A stretch of 64,000 bases of DNA from Roseibium hamelinense (GTDB lineage: Bacteria > Pseudomonadota > Alphaproteobacteria > Rhizobiales > Stappiaceae): the NCBI RefSeq assembly GCF_007830545.1, contig NZ_VLLF01000012.1, positions 62,001 to 126,000 of the forward strand. Reading direction: 5' to 3'. How positions within the stretch are numbered: the stretch's first letter is position 1; every line of letters begins with the position of its first letter. The notes beneath the pieces are model-generated. The model worked only from the letters and a program-made list of their open reading frames with translations, was not told where the DNA came from and did not search any database. The translations under genes were made by a program, and so were the position numbers. Shown here piece by piece: positions 52,047 through 61,376 of this stretch.

Positions 52047-52190
52047 GTTGTGTCTCTGTTCCTGCGCGCGTTTCATTCGCCAGCGCACATGTGTGGGCCG
52101 CTTTGCGGCCACGTCCTGTGATTTATCCCGCTCTTACGCGTAAAACCCGTGTTTTGAAAGGGGGAGGCCCTAAAGTCAGACCAAATCGCG

Positions 52191-52574
52191 CTAACTCGCG
52201 AACTGCCGCATGACATGAAGACCGGCAAACACCGCTGCAATTGAGGCAAAAATAGAAAGACCGACATAGGCCAGGGCAAGGCCGGTATCACCGCGTTCCC
52301 ACAAGACCGAGGTATCCAGCGAAAAAGCGGAAAAGGTTGTGAAACCACCGAGCACACCGGTCGCGACAAAGTAGCGGACCCCGTGCATCTGCGCAGAGTC
52401 ATGGCGGACCAGCCAGCCGATGAAAAGCCCCATTGCAAGCGATCCGATGACATTGACGGCAAGTGTTCCATACGGAAAACCGGGCCCCAAAAGCCGTAAT
52501 GTCAAAAGCGACACCAGATGCCGGAGCCCGGCGCCAATGCCGCCTCCAAGCATAACGAGGACGAGATGGTTCAC
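52191..52574 (-). CDS. crcB: Fluoride channel CrcB
   Basis: A 127-residue four-helix membrane protein of the Fluc/CrcB fluoride-export family. GGGIGAGLRHL opens the first helix, YGTLAVNVIGSLAMGLF holds the conserved Asn, and VLGGFTTFSAFSLDT carries the phenylalanine-box segment. It begins 12 bases after the stop of a sterol-desaturase-family gene, leaving no room for a fluoride riboswitch of its own. Confidence 0.94.
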   Translation of the reverse strand: MNHLVLVMLGGGIGAGLRHLVSLLTLRLLGPGFPYGTLAVNVIGSLAMGLFIGWLVRHDSAQMHGVRYFVATGVLGGFTTFSAFSLDTSVLWERGDTGLALAYVGLSIFASIAAVFAGLHVMRQFAS

Positions 52575-52586
52575 GTCCCCGGCTCC

Positions 52587-53375
52587 TTATTCGCCGGGCA
52601 CAACAGGTTTGGGATCCGGCTGTTCACCGAGTTTCTCGAATACCTTGACCTGCTCGTCATATTTCGGATCGATCGTGCCGCACACCCGGTCCCAGAACGA
52701 AAAGAAGTTCGCGAAATTGTAGCGGAACCTGGAATGGTGCTGGTCGTGAAAGGTGACACATACCATCGGCGACGGCATGCGCGACATGGGCGAGGCGTAA
52801 AACTCAAAACCCGAGTGCCCGATGGTGCCGTTGAAATGATCCCACAAGCGATGCGCGATCAGCACCACCACCGGAATCGGCAGAATGATGACCGCAAACA
52901 GGTAATAGCTTTGCATTACGAACGCATCGACGAGATCGTCGGAATAGGTACTCCAAACCGTCGGAGCGACCGAACGGTGGTGTTCGGCATGAAACCGGTA
53001 CATGAGCTTTGTATGCATGAACCGGTGCATCCAGTAAAACCACGTGTCGAACGCGATCACCGAGATTGCGAACATCAAGATGAACGACCACCAGCTAAGC
53101 TCCAAGGGGGAAACCAGAGTCCAGCCTTTCAGCGACAGGAATATCCCGCCTGCAAGGCACCCGGCGGTTACGGTCAGCGACAAGACACTCGCGCGGATTT
53201 CTTTCCACATCCGTTTTTCGCCGCGGCGGTTCTGCTGGATGCGCCGCTCGGGATGCCGGTTCTGGATCTTGATCAAGACCCAGCCGGTGGCAAAATACAA
53301 AAACACATTGATGGCATAGACTGCCGCATATATCGGCAGAAACTCAAACAGTATGGCGAGCGCCTGATCCAGCAT
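52587..53375 (-). CDS. Sterol desaturase/fatty-acid hydroxylase family protein, copy 1
   Basis: A 262-residue integral membrane di-iron enzyme. The three histidine boxes are complete: YWMHRFMH, RFHAEHHRS and TFHDQHHSR; a lone IGHSGFE supplies a further His. Four hydrophobic segments hold it in the membrane. The family hydroxylates or desaturates lipids (sterols, ornithine lipids, fatty acids, carotenoids). It is the last of three tandem relatives and is followed by crcB. Confidence 0.92.
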   Translation of the reverse strand: MLDQALAILFEFLPIYAAVYAINVFLYFATGWVLIKIQNRHPERRIQQNRRGEKRMWKEIRASVLSLTVTAGCLAGGIFLSLKGWTLVSPLELSWWSFILMFAISVIAFDTWFYWMHRFMHTKLMYRFHAEHHRSVAPTVWSTYSDDLVDAFVMQSYYLFAVIILPIPVVVLIAHRLWDHFNGTIGHSGFEFYASPMSRMPSPMVCVTFHDQHHSRFRYNFANFFSFWDRVCGTIDPKYDEQVKVFEKLGEQPDPKPVVPGE

Positions 53376-53417
53376 TCCAATGACCTTTAAAAACTGCGTC
53401 GCGCGTGTGGCGCGTTC

Positions 53418-54203
53418 TCAGGCTGCTGATTTTGCAACCTTTGTCTGTTCCGTATCCGGTATTTCACCGGTCGTCTCCATCTCGTGCACCAGACTGTCAT
53501 ACTTGGGATGCACGGTCCCGCATACCCGGTCCCAGAACGAAAAGAAGTTCCCATAGTTATAGTGAAACTGGGAATGATGCAGATCATGGAATGTGGTGCA
53601 AATCATCGGCGACGGCCAGCGGGAGGATTTCGACGCAAAGTACTCGAATCCGGAATGGCCGACCATCCCCGATATCTGGTCGAAAAGCCGCAGCGCAAAC
53701 ACGGACAGTGCCGGGACCGGCAAGACAAACCACACGACCAGATAGAAGCCATGCTCAATCAGAGTGTCGATGGTTGTCGAGCTGTCATTGCTCCACACTG
53801 TGGGCGCAATCGAGCGATGATGCGGCACATGCCACTTGTACAGCGCAGGCAAATGCAAGATCCGGTGGCCCCAATAGAACCAGGCGTCAAACAGCACAAG
53901 GCATACGACAAACATCAACGGGAATGACCACCAGCTCAACGCCAGCGGTTGGAACAGGACCCATCCTTGCAACTGCGCGAAAAAGCCGGCCGAGAGCAAG
54001 ACAGATGATGTCGCCAGCGCGCGAAGAGAGGCGAGGATTTCCTCACGCACCCGCTTCATGCCGTCCCGGTGCTTTTGAATGCGCCGCTCCGGAAAACGGT
54101 TGTTGATCGCAATCATGGTGAACCCGGTTGCGAAATAAACACCGAGCATCGCCGCGTAGATGGCAAAAAAAACGATCAGAAAATCGATCACAAGACTAGG
54201 CAA
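53418..54203 (-). CDS. Sterol desaturase/fatty-acid hydroxylase family protein, copy 2
   Basis: A 261-residue relative of its two neighbours. His boxes: YWGHRILH, KWHVPHHRS and TFHDLHHSQ, plus VGHSGFEYF. It shares PTVWSN and FFSFWDRVCGT with the other copies but differs widely at both ends, so the three are diverged paralogues rather than recent copies. It begins 3 bases after copy 3 ends. Confidence 0.92.
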   Translation of the reverse strand: MPSLVIDFLIVFFAIYAAMLGVYFATGFTMIAINNRFPERRIQKHRDGMKRVREEILASLRALATSSVLLSAGFFAQLQGWVLFQPLALSWWSFPLMFVVCLVLFDAWFYWGHRILHLPALYKWHVPHHRSIAPTVWSNDSSTTIDTLIEHGFYLVVWFVLPVPALSVFALRLFDQISGMVGHSGFEYFASKSSRWPSPMICTTFHDLHHSQFHYNYGNFFSFWDRVCGTVHPKYDSLVHEMETTGEIPDTEQTKVAKSAA

Positions 54204-54206
54204 GCG

Positions 54207-54983
54207 TTAGTCCCTCTGCTGGGCGTAAATGTTTTCAAAGCCAACCACCTTGTCGTCATAGGTCGGATGGATCGTGCCGCACCACCGGTCCCAGAATGAA
54301 AAATAATTGGCGTAGTTGTAGACGAAATACTGGTGATGCTGGTCGTGGTAAAGGGTGCAAAGCAGTGGCCAAGGCTTGCGTGCAGAGGCGCTGGCAAAAT
54401 GTTCGTACCCGCAATGGCCGATCGCAGCGGACACCTGATCGAACAGCCGGTGCCCCAAAAACACAAGCGGCGGGATCGGCAAAACGAACAGCACAAGTGC
54501 ATAGTAGCTGTGCGCGAATAGGGTGTCGACAGTCGACCCGGCGTCATTGGACCATACGGTTGGTGTAATAGTCATGTGGTGCGGCTTGTGGAACCGGTAG
54601 AACATCCTGGTGTGCAAGATGCGGTGGCCCCAGTAGAACCAGGTGTCGTGGAGGAGAAGCGACACACAGAAAAACAGCGGCACCGACCACCAGCTCACGT
54701 CGACCGGCGCAAACAATGTCCAGCCCTTGGCCTGAGCAAAAAGCCCGATCGAAAGGCAAACGCTTGTCACAGCAAGTTGGCGCATGGACGACAAAATGTC
54801 CTTACGGGCCTGGTGCGAAGGCGCGCGCTTCTGGATCTTGCGCTTGGGATGGCGCCGGTTGAGCAGTGTCATCACGCTGCGCGTTGCGAAAAGAATCGTC
54901 AGGCTTGCCGCATATAGCACCGTGCAAAGGCCTGCAAAGCCAAGCCACCCGGCCCCTGCAAACAATTGGAACATCTCGGACAT
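54207..54983 (-). CDS. Sterol desaturase/fatty-acid hydroxylase family protein, copy 3
   Basis: A 258-residue relative, first of the tandem set on this strand. His boxes: YWGHRILH, RFHKPHHMT and LYHDQHHQY, plus IGHCGYEHF. An N-terminal helix (LGFAGLCTVLYAASLTILF) and two later helix pairs span the membrane. A patatin-like gene ends 86 bases upstream on the same strand, so a five- or six-gene transcript is possible. Confidence 0.92.
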   Translation of the reverse strand: MSEMFQLFAGAGWLGFAGLCTVLYAASLTILFATRSVMTLLNRRHPKRKIQKRAPSHQARKDILSSMRQLAVTSVCLSIGLFAQAKGWTLFAPVDVSWWSVPLFFCVSLLLHDTWFYWGHRILHTRMFYRFHKPHHMTITPTVWSNDAGSTVDTLFAHSYYALVLFVLPIPPLVFLGHRLFDQVSAAIGHCGYEHFASASARKPWPLLCTLYHDQHHQYFVYNYANYFSFWDRWCGTIHPTYDDKVVGFENIYAQQRD

Positions 54984-55069
54984 TCAATAGTGGACCCGGT
55001 CTTGAAGCACGTGAACGAACCAGCTCGGCATGACGCGCTGGTTAAACCCAAAGCGTGTCCAAGCATACT

Positions 55070-57505
55070 TTACGTCAGCTGAAAAGCACCGGGACCATTC
55101 GCCTCAGATTCACTGTCGTCTGTATCGGCCGGATCCAGTTCATCAAGGAGTTCTTCTATCAGCGCCTCACTCCCATGCAGATGATTTCGTTCATCTTCCA
55201 GGATGGCCCTTAGCAATTTTTTGCGTAGGTGCAGCGCCTGCATTTCAGACAACGCACCGGCGCCTGCTGCAGATTGCACAATCCTGACCAGCCGGTCAGC
55301 GGCATTCAGCCGCCCCCACAGATAGTCGTGCTCCCGCCAGCGGCGATTGAAAAAAGCGCCGAACGTATTGAGATCCTTCCCTCTCAGCACCACCCCCTCA
55401 GGAGACAGCGTGCCCGGATCATGGGAACTTATGCGGTCTACCCGTATCTGATTGATTTCCGAAAAATCATTGGTTTGCAACAGCGGGAAGGTGACGATGT
55501 CGTAGAACGCAAAACCGACATAGGCCCGCATGAGGTCAGCATGCAGGTCCTCTGGAAGCAGCTTGGCCGCCTGTGTCGCGATCAGATCGTCCTGCAACCT
55601 GTCGAGGTCGGTCAGACCCATCATCTGTGAGAGTTGAGCCACAAGATCGCTATAGCTGTAATCCGTTTTCTCAAAGGAATGTTCTTTGCCCGCGCGATGG
55701 GTCACGCCAAGGCCATACACCGCACACAGATCCCGCGTCTCAGGTCCATAAAACGCGGGGTCGAGCCGCCAGGTGAGATGATCGATTTGTTCGTAAAGCA
55801 TGCCTTTCAAGCGATCGAGCGCATCGCTGTCCAAAGCCTTTGCACCGTCGGGCGGTTCGAAACGGTAATAGCCGTTGAGCCTCCGGATTACGAAGCGCAG
55901 CCGCCGAACCCGGTAGTCCACATCCAGACTACGGAAGATGGTGACCAGCTCGGCATCGGGCGACGGGGCCTCCGTATTCTCGATGCCGGCCAGAGCCGCC
56001 AAGCGGCCGGAAATATCCGACAACACGCCGTCCTCATGAAGGTCTGTCTCCCGTCCACCGCCGAGGCCGCAGACAAGACCCGCAATGCGTTCACTCATGG
56101 CGTGCAGTTTCAGGGATTGGTAGTTCAGAAAAGCGAACCCCGCCTGGCGATGGGCTTCTGCATTGGCCTGGGCACGATACCGCGTGAGGTCAGCGGGTTT
56201 GATGCGGCCGCTTCTGGGCAGAATTTTGCGCACAGCCGCGGCGACAACCGGATCGGCAGCAGCAATCGTCTGTGCGAGCCAACGGCTTTTCCGATTGTGT
56301 CGCTCAATATCCTTTAATTCCTCGCCGATCGGCTCATTGCGCGGGATATGCGCAAGCGAAGCGAGGATTACCCGGAAGAACCCTGGCAGCTTCGCCTCCT
56401 CTTCTGTGCGCTTTTCGGTTGAAGGGACCGGATCGATGTAGATCAACCGGCGCGCAACCTCCCGTGCGGCCGGTCTTTGCTTGATGGCCTCGACAACCGG
56501 GGCAAACGGTTTGTTCATCACAACACTGCCATCGACAAACGCATGGCGTTCGAGATCCTCGTTCCGAAGATCGAGATGTTCATGGACAAAGGCATCGCGG
56601 TGCGGCCAAAGGTCATTTCGGTCTTCAAGCACCTCCTCCATCTCATCCAGAGTGGCGGGTGCAAATGCGCCTGGAAAAGAGGACGTGGCCCGGGCGGCAA
56701 ACACCAGGTCGGGCACGAACTCCGGCCCGAGGCGGCTTTGCAGCACGCCGGGCACACGATGCTGACAATGGAAATTCAGGATCTTTCTGTGGTCCCGTTC
56801 TTCAATGAAGGCCGGATCGTCAATCCGGATGAGCCGGTTCCTGCCATAGAAATCGGTCAGGGTGACAAACAAATCCAGCCGCTGCCCGCGCGGGATGAGC
56901 GTTGCCCCTTCCCGGTGATGGGCATCCATTCCGGCGCAAGCATCCAGCATCCAACTTATGTAGCTCTCCCCTGAAAAGGGAGGCGAAAACCATCGCGCCT
57001 GCATGAAGTAGCGTAGTTTTTCGCGTGTTTCGGGGTCTTCGATCTGCCTTTTGAGGTGATTTTCCACCAGCCTGTTCAACACCGGCCCGGCGCCCGACTT
57101 GAGATAACGGGTGACGCCGTTCTGCGGTTTGGTCAGCCGGGTAACATCGGCGTTTTGAAGCCAAAGATCGCGGTGATCATCCAGCGGCAGATCATGGGCG
57201 ATCGCCCGCGCAAGCATGATGCCGTTCACTCCGCCGGCCGACGCTCCTGCGATGGCATCGCCAACGACTTGTATGTCGATTGTTTGCGCGAGCTGATCAA
57301 GCAATTCCCGGTAAACGGTCTCAACGTGCGACAAAGGCCGCAGAGACTGACCGGTCTTTATCTCGCCGCGTTGCCGCGACGATCGATCGGCGGAGGCGCG
57401 GATGAGATGCAAAACCTCCCGGCTGACGCCATGCATGTAGATGGCCAGCGACACCCCGCCGTAGAACACCAATGCCAAGCGCAATTCAATCTGCTTCATC
57501 GCCAT
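55070..57505 (-). CDS. Patatin-like phospholipase with DUF3376 C-terminal region
   Basis: An 811-residue protein of the large patatin-related family. The Gly-rich oxyanion stretch is FYGGVSLAIYMHGV (residues 14-27), the nucleophile Ser is in AGASAGGVNG near residue 89, and the catalytic Asp is in FVDGSVVMNKP near 330. The remaining 450 residues, including LRRLRFVIRRLNGYYRF-type helices, form the DUF3376 part of unknown role. It should hydrolyse acyl esters of lipids, probably in the cytoplasm since no signal peptide is seen. Its place beside three lipid-hydroxylase genes suggests membrane-lipid remodelling. Confidence 0.88.
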   Translation of the reverse strand: MAMKQIELRLALVFYGGVSLAIYMHGVSREVLHLIRASADRSSRQRGEIKTGQSLRPLSHVETVYRELLDQLAQTIDIQVVGDAIAGASAGGVNGIMLARAIAHDLPLDDHRDLWLQNADVTRLTKPQNGVTRYLKSGAGPVLNRLVENHLKRQIEDPETREKLRYFMQARWFSPPFSGESYISWMLDACAGMDAHHREGATLIPRGQRLDLFVTLTDFYGRNRLIRIDDPAFIEERDHRKILNFHCQHRVPGVLQSRLGPEFVPDLVFAARATSSFPGAFAPATLDEMEEVLEDRNDLWPHRDAFVHEHLDLRNEDLERHAFVDGSVVMNKPFAPVVEAIKQRPAAREVARRLIYIDPVPSTEKRTEEEAKLPGFFRVILASLAHIPRNEPIGEELKDIERHNRKSRWLAQTIAAADPVVAAAVRKILPRSGRIKPADLTRYRAQANAEAHRQAGFAFLNYQSLKLHAMSERIAGLVCGLGGGRETDLHEDGVLSDISGRLAALAGIENTEAPSPDAELVTIFRSLDVDYRVRRLRFVIRRLNGYYRFEPPDGAKALDSDALDRLKGMLYEQIDHLTWRLDPAFYGPETRDLCAVYGLGVTHRAGKEHSFEKTDYSYSDLVAQLSQMMGLTDLDRLQDDLIATQAAKLLPEDLHADLMRAYVGFAFYDIVTFPLLQTNDFSEINQIRVDRISSHDPGTLSPEGVVLRGKDLNTFGAFFNRRWREHDYLWGRLNAADRLVRIVQSAAGAGALSEMQALHLRKKLLRAILEDERNHLHGSEALIEELLDELDPADTDDSESEANGPGAFQLT

Positions 57506-57696
57506 CCAGTCTCACTCAAAAGCCCCCCGTTGGTCCATCTCAAAATGGATCCGCAAGCTCTGCTCATCAGGTCGGAGTCGGACATGTTGGCAACAAGGTG
57601 AACATGCATCAAACCTGCGCACATGCCTGTGTGTTTCGAGCCTTGCCTCAAAACAAGCGAGCCCCTGGCAACAATCCAGGAGCTCGCTGCGTGTTC

Positions 57697-58323
57697 CTAC
57701 GCGGCGCGCGTTCTGTGCAAGAAGACCGAGAAACTCGTCGTAAGCACATATGCGCTGCCATAGATCACACCGCCAAGCGCGAGAAGCATGGGCATCTGCG
57801 CGGTCTTGAGAACCGAGGAAGCCCCCAGCATCAACGCGTAGAGCCAGCTGGCTCCGGAAAGCGCTGCGCAATTGGCAACCAGCAGTTTCTCTGGCATGGC
57901 CATGTCGGCCAGTGGTCGGCCTTCATACTTGTCGATCAACGGGGACACGAAGCGCCCCATCATCACCGCGTCGATCGTCAAGATTGTGACTGTGACCAGC
58001 TTGGCCAATAGTTTTGGCGAAAAGGCGCCTGGATCAAAGTTTGTCCTGATGCCGATCAGGACAATGCCCGATGCCCAAAGAACACAAATCGCCAGCACAA
58101 TTTGCCTGTGAGCCCGGTGCAGAATACTCAGGAACCGGTCATCCGGGCCATTGACCATCATCTGATGCACCGACATGGCAACGAAAATCACCGTCCCAAG
58201 TCCAAGTGCAACCCCACCAAGATGAATCAACCGGATCATGTCCAGATGGGCTTGGGCCCAGCTAAGATCCGGGCACCATGATTTGAGCAGCGTAAAGTAC
58301 TGCCCGATCGTTTCTACCGCCAT
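57697..58323 (-). CDS. Multi-pass membrane protein of unknown function
   Basis: A 208-residue protein with about five membrane helices, including LIHLGGVALGLGTVIFVAM, QIVLAICVLWASGIVLIGI and LLALGGVIYGSAYVLTT. His residues at the ends of helices 1-3 (IRLIHLGG, SVHQMM, HRAHRQ) recall CopD-like or cytochrome-like integral proteins, but no firm family can be named. It lies 190 bases upstream of the patatin gene on the same strand. Confidence 0.7.
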   Translation of the reverse strand: MAVETIGQYFTLLKSWCPDLSWAQAHLDMIRLIHLGGVALGLGTVIFVAMSVHQMMVNGPDDRFLSILHRAHRQIVLAICVLWASGIVLIGIRTNFDPGAFSPKLLAKLVTVTILTIDAVMMGRFVSPLIDKYEGRPLADMAMPEKLLVANCAALSGASWLYALMLGASSVLKTAQMPMLLALGGVIYGSAYVLTTSFSVFLHRTRAA

Positions 58324-58589
58324 TTAAGTTACCCCATTCGGCTACCTGCCCCGCCGACGGATAAAGACTTGGCTTGGAATTTCGATCTGAGTTTCACGAA
58401 AACGTGTTCATTTCAGGTGGAGATGTGGCTCGACTGTGAAATGTACTTTTTACGTGCATTTTGAAAAACAGCAACCGAAGTGCCGTTGAGACAGCTCAGC
58501 TTTTACCTGCAAATACGGGGGCACACAAACACCCGGTCGAAATCCGCCACGGGTTGGGGCAAACGCTTGCGACGGGGCCAAGCTTAAAA

Positions 58590-60020
58590 ATGGGCAAAAA
58601 GCGTGACATCGGCACGGCAGAAACGACGGAGGTGACTGAACATTCCGCCGGGTCGGCCGATGGAATGCTGGTTGACCTGATGGCGGAGAATCAAAGTCTC
58701 AAGGCAGAACTTGAAGATCTCCGTCTGTTGTACGAGGCGACCATCGAACATGGCGAAGCTGTCGAAGATCAGCTCGCTGAAAAAAACATCCTTCTCGAGA
58801 AAGCGCAAAATCGTCTGGATGACGCAATCAATGCGATCTCTGAGGGGTTTTGTCTGTTTGACCGAAACGACCAGCTCGTGATCGCCAACCGGCAATTTCG
58901 TGATTTGCTTGACCCCGATGACGAATTCAGCATCGCGCCCGGCACGGCTTATCGGGACATTCTCGACAAAGGGATCGGCAAGGGTCTTTACACCTACGCA
59001 AAAGACGAACCGGAAGTCTGGCTTGCCGATCGGATCGGGAAACACGACAAACCCGGACCGCCCTACATTGAACGCTTTGAAAATGGGCGCTGGTGTCTGG
59101 TGAACGATCAGCCGACACAAGATGGCGGCGTGGTGAGTGTGTACGCGGATATTACAGAGCTGAAAAAACGCGAACGCGAACTCGGACGCAAAACAACACA
59201 GCTTGAGCAGCTGTCGAAGCAACTTGCGAAATACCTCTCACCGCAGGTCTACAACTCGATCTTTGAGGGCCGCCAGGAAGTCAAGATTGCGTCCTCGCGC
59301 AAGAAGCTGACCGTCTTTTTCTCCGATATTGCCGGCTTCACCGAAACATCCGACAGGCTTGAATCGGAAGACCTGACCCAGCTTTTGAATCACTACCTGA
59401 CAGAAATGTCGCGAATCGCCCTGGCTCACGGGGCGACGATCGACAAATTCGTCGGCGATGCCATTTTAATCTTTTTCGGAGATCCCGAAACCCGCGGTGT
59501 AAAAGAGGACGCCTTTGCCTGCGTGAAGATGGCCATCGCCATGCAGGAGCGGATGGTAGAATTGCAGGACATCTGGCTGAGTTCTGGTGTTGCCCGTCCG
59601 CTTAAATGCCGGGTCGGCATTCACACGGATTATTGCACAGTCGGAAATTTCGGAAGTGAAGACCGCCTGGATTACACGATCATCGGACGCGGCGTGAACA
59701 CAGCCTCCCGCCTTGAGGCGCTGGCCGACCCCGGGCGGATTGTGATCTCTTACGAAACTTACCTACAGGTTCGCGACGAAATCGAATGCCGCAAGATCGG
59801 CGAGATTTCAGTCAAAGGGATCGCCTATCCGGTTTCGACCTACGAAGTTGTTGGGTTCCGCAGCACGCAGGAGCCGGTTCCGGAGCTTGACGTCGTCGAA
59901 ATGTCGAAAAGGCTCAAAGACTTGGCCTTCGTCGACAATGAGGCAATTTCAGGCGAGGAACGACGCCGGCTGGTGGCCTCACTTCAGTCGGCTCTTGAAA
60001 AATTCAACCAAAAAGACTGA
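58590..60020 (+). CDS. PAS-domain class III adenylate/guanylate cyclase
   Basis: A 476-residue soluble cyclase. A coiled coil (about 28-80) leads into a PAS domain (DAINAISEGFCLFDRNDQL) near residue 80, a second coiled coil (ELGRKTTQLEQLSKQLAKYLSP), and the cyclase domain. Metal Asp residues are in VFFSDIAGFTE and KFVGDAILIFFGD; the Asn/Arg pair is in GVNTASRLEAL. The true start is uncertain: ATG 58590 (MGKKRDIGT) is used, but a TTG at 58461 would add 43 residues. Confidence 0.88.
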   Translation: MGKKRDIGTAETTEVTEHSAGSADGMLVDLMAENQSLKAELEDLRLLYEATIEHGEAVEDQLAEKNILLEKAQNRLDDAINAISEGFCLFDRNDQLVIANRQFRDLLDPDDEFSIAPGTAYRDILDKGIGKGLYTYAKDEPEVWLADRIGKHDKPGPPYIERFENGRWCLVNDQPTQDGGVVSVYADITELKKRERELGRKTTQLEQLSKQLAKYLSPQVYNSIFEGRQEVKIASSRKKLTVFFSDIAGFTETSDRLESEDLTQLLNHYLTEMSRIALAHGATIDKFVGDAILIFFGDPETRGVKEDAFACVKMAIAMQERMVELQDIWLSSGVARPLKCRVGIHTDYCTVGNFGSEDRLDYTIIGRGVNTASRLEALADPGRIVISYETYLQVRDEIECRKIGEISVKGIAYPVSTYEVVGFRSTQEPVPELDVVEMSKRLKDLAFVDNEAISGEERRRLVASLQSALEKFNQKD

Positions 60021-60054
60021 TCGCGCGGACGCCGAATTTCGAGCGTGACGCGAC

Positions 60055-61365
60055 TTAGGAATGTCCGCGTTCCCGGCGAAGCTTTTCCCAATAGTCAAGG
60101 CGCTTGCGCAGTTCCCGTTCAAACCCGCGTTCCGGTGGATCGTAAAAACTCTGGCGCCCGAGATCCTCTGGAAAATAGTCCTGCCCTGAAAATCCGTCTG
60201 GCGCATCATGGTCATACTGATACCCGTCGCCATAGCCTTCCTGTTTCATGAGCTTGGTCGGTGCATTCAGGATATGCTTGGGGGGCAATAGAGAACCGCT
60301 GGTCTTCGCAGCGCGGACAGCAGCCTTGTACGCCGTATAGACCCCGTTCGATTTGGGAGCCGTAGCCAGATAAACAACGCTCTGTGCCAATGCCAGTTCG
60401 CCTTCGGGCGAGCCCAGCATCTGATAGGCGTCTCGGGCCGCATTGGCCTGAACAAGTGCGTTCGGGTCAGCCAGCCCAATGTCTTCAACGGCCATCCGGA
60501 TCAGGCGCCTTGCAAGATAGAGCGGATCTTCGCCGCCATCAAGCATCCGGCAAAACCAGTAAAGCGCAGCATCGGGGTCCGACCCGCGAACTGATTTGTG
60601 TAAGGCGGAGATCAGATTGTAGTGGCCGTCGGCGCTTTTGTCATAGATCGGCGCCCTGCGCTGGACAATCTCCTGCAAACGTTCGGCGTCGAACACCTCC
60701 CCTTCAGAAGCTGCCCGCCAAACGTCCTCGGCAAGGGTCAGCGCCGAACGCCCGTCACCGTCTGCCATGCGGATCAAAACTGCCCTGGCCGCCTCATCCA
60801 GCGGAAGGGCCTTGCCTTCCTCGTCCTCAGCCCGAGCCAACAGCTTTCGAAGCGCATCCTGGTTCAACGAATGAAACGTCATGACATGGGAGCGCGACAA
60901 CAAAGCAGCGTTCAGCTCGAAGGAAGGGTTTTCCGTTGTCGCACCCACCAGCGTGATGGTGCCGTCTTCCATGACCGGCAGGAAGCTGTCCTGCTGCGCC
61001 CGGTTGAACCGGTGAATCTCGTCCACGAACAAGAGCGTCGCACGCCCGCTCCCCCGGCGCATGCGGGCCGTCTCGAACACTTTTTTAAGGTCCGAAACAC
61101 CGCTGAAAATGGCCGAAATCTGTTCGAAGGCCAGATCGGTCTCATGTGCCAGCAAACGGGCAATCGTTGTCTTGCCCGTGCCAGGTGGCCCCCAAAACAC
61201 CAGCGACCCGAGCGAACGGGTCTTGAGCATCCGGGTCAGCCCCCCTTCTTCGCCCAGCAAATGGTCCTGGCCAACAACATCGGCCAATTGTTTCGGCCGC
61301 AACCTGTCGGCCAGAGGCCGCGGTGCGCTGTCGGCCAGACCGGAGGCTTCGAACAGATCACTCAC
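60055..61365 (-). CDS. rarA: Replication-associated recombination protein RarA (MgsA)
   Basis: A 436-residue AAA+ ATPase acting at stalled replication forks. RPKQLADVVGQDHLLGE leads to Walker A FWGPPGTGKTTIAR near residue 62 and Walker B LLFVDEIHRFNRAQQD near 118; the tetramerisation region includes DEDGEG-like acidic stretches and PEGELALAQ near 330. It starts 11 bases after the DegP stop, so the two are probably co-transcribed. Confidence 0.95.
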   Translation of the reverse strand: MSDLFEASGLADSAPRPLADRLRPKQLADVVGQDHLLGEEGGLTRMLKTRSLGSLVFWGPPGTGKTTIARLLAHETDLAFEQISAIFSGVSDLKKVFETARMRRGSGRATLLFVDEIHRFNRAQQDSFLPVMEDGTITLVGATTENPSFELNAALLSRSHVMTFHSLNQDALRKLLARAEDEEGKALPLDEAARAVLIRMADGDGRSALTLAEDVWRAASEGEVFDAERLQEIVQRRAPIYDKSADGHYNLISALHKSVRGSDPDAALYWFCRMLDGGEDPLYLARRLIRMAVEDIGLADPNALVQANAARDAYQMLGSPEGELALAQSVVYLATAPKSNGVYTAYKAAVRAAKTSGSLLPPKHILNAPTKLMKQEGYGDGYQYDHDAPDGFSGQDYFPEDLGRQSFYDPPERGFERELRKRLDYWEKLRRERGHS

Positions 61366-61376
61366 ACTGCGTCCAA

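Noticed and set aside
52575..52586. A fluoride riboswitch in front of crcB
   Set aside because: Only 12 bases separate crcB from the upstream stop codon, too short for the aptamer, and none is seen before the upstream genes.
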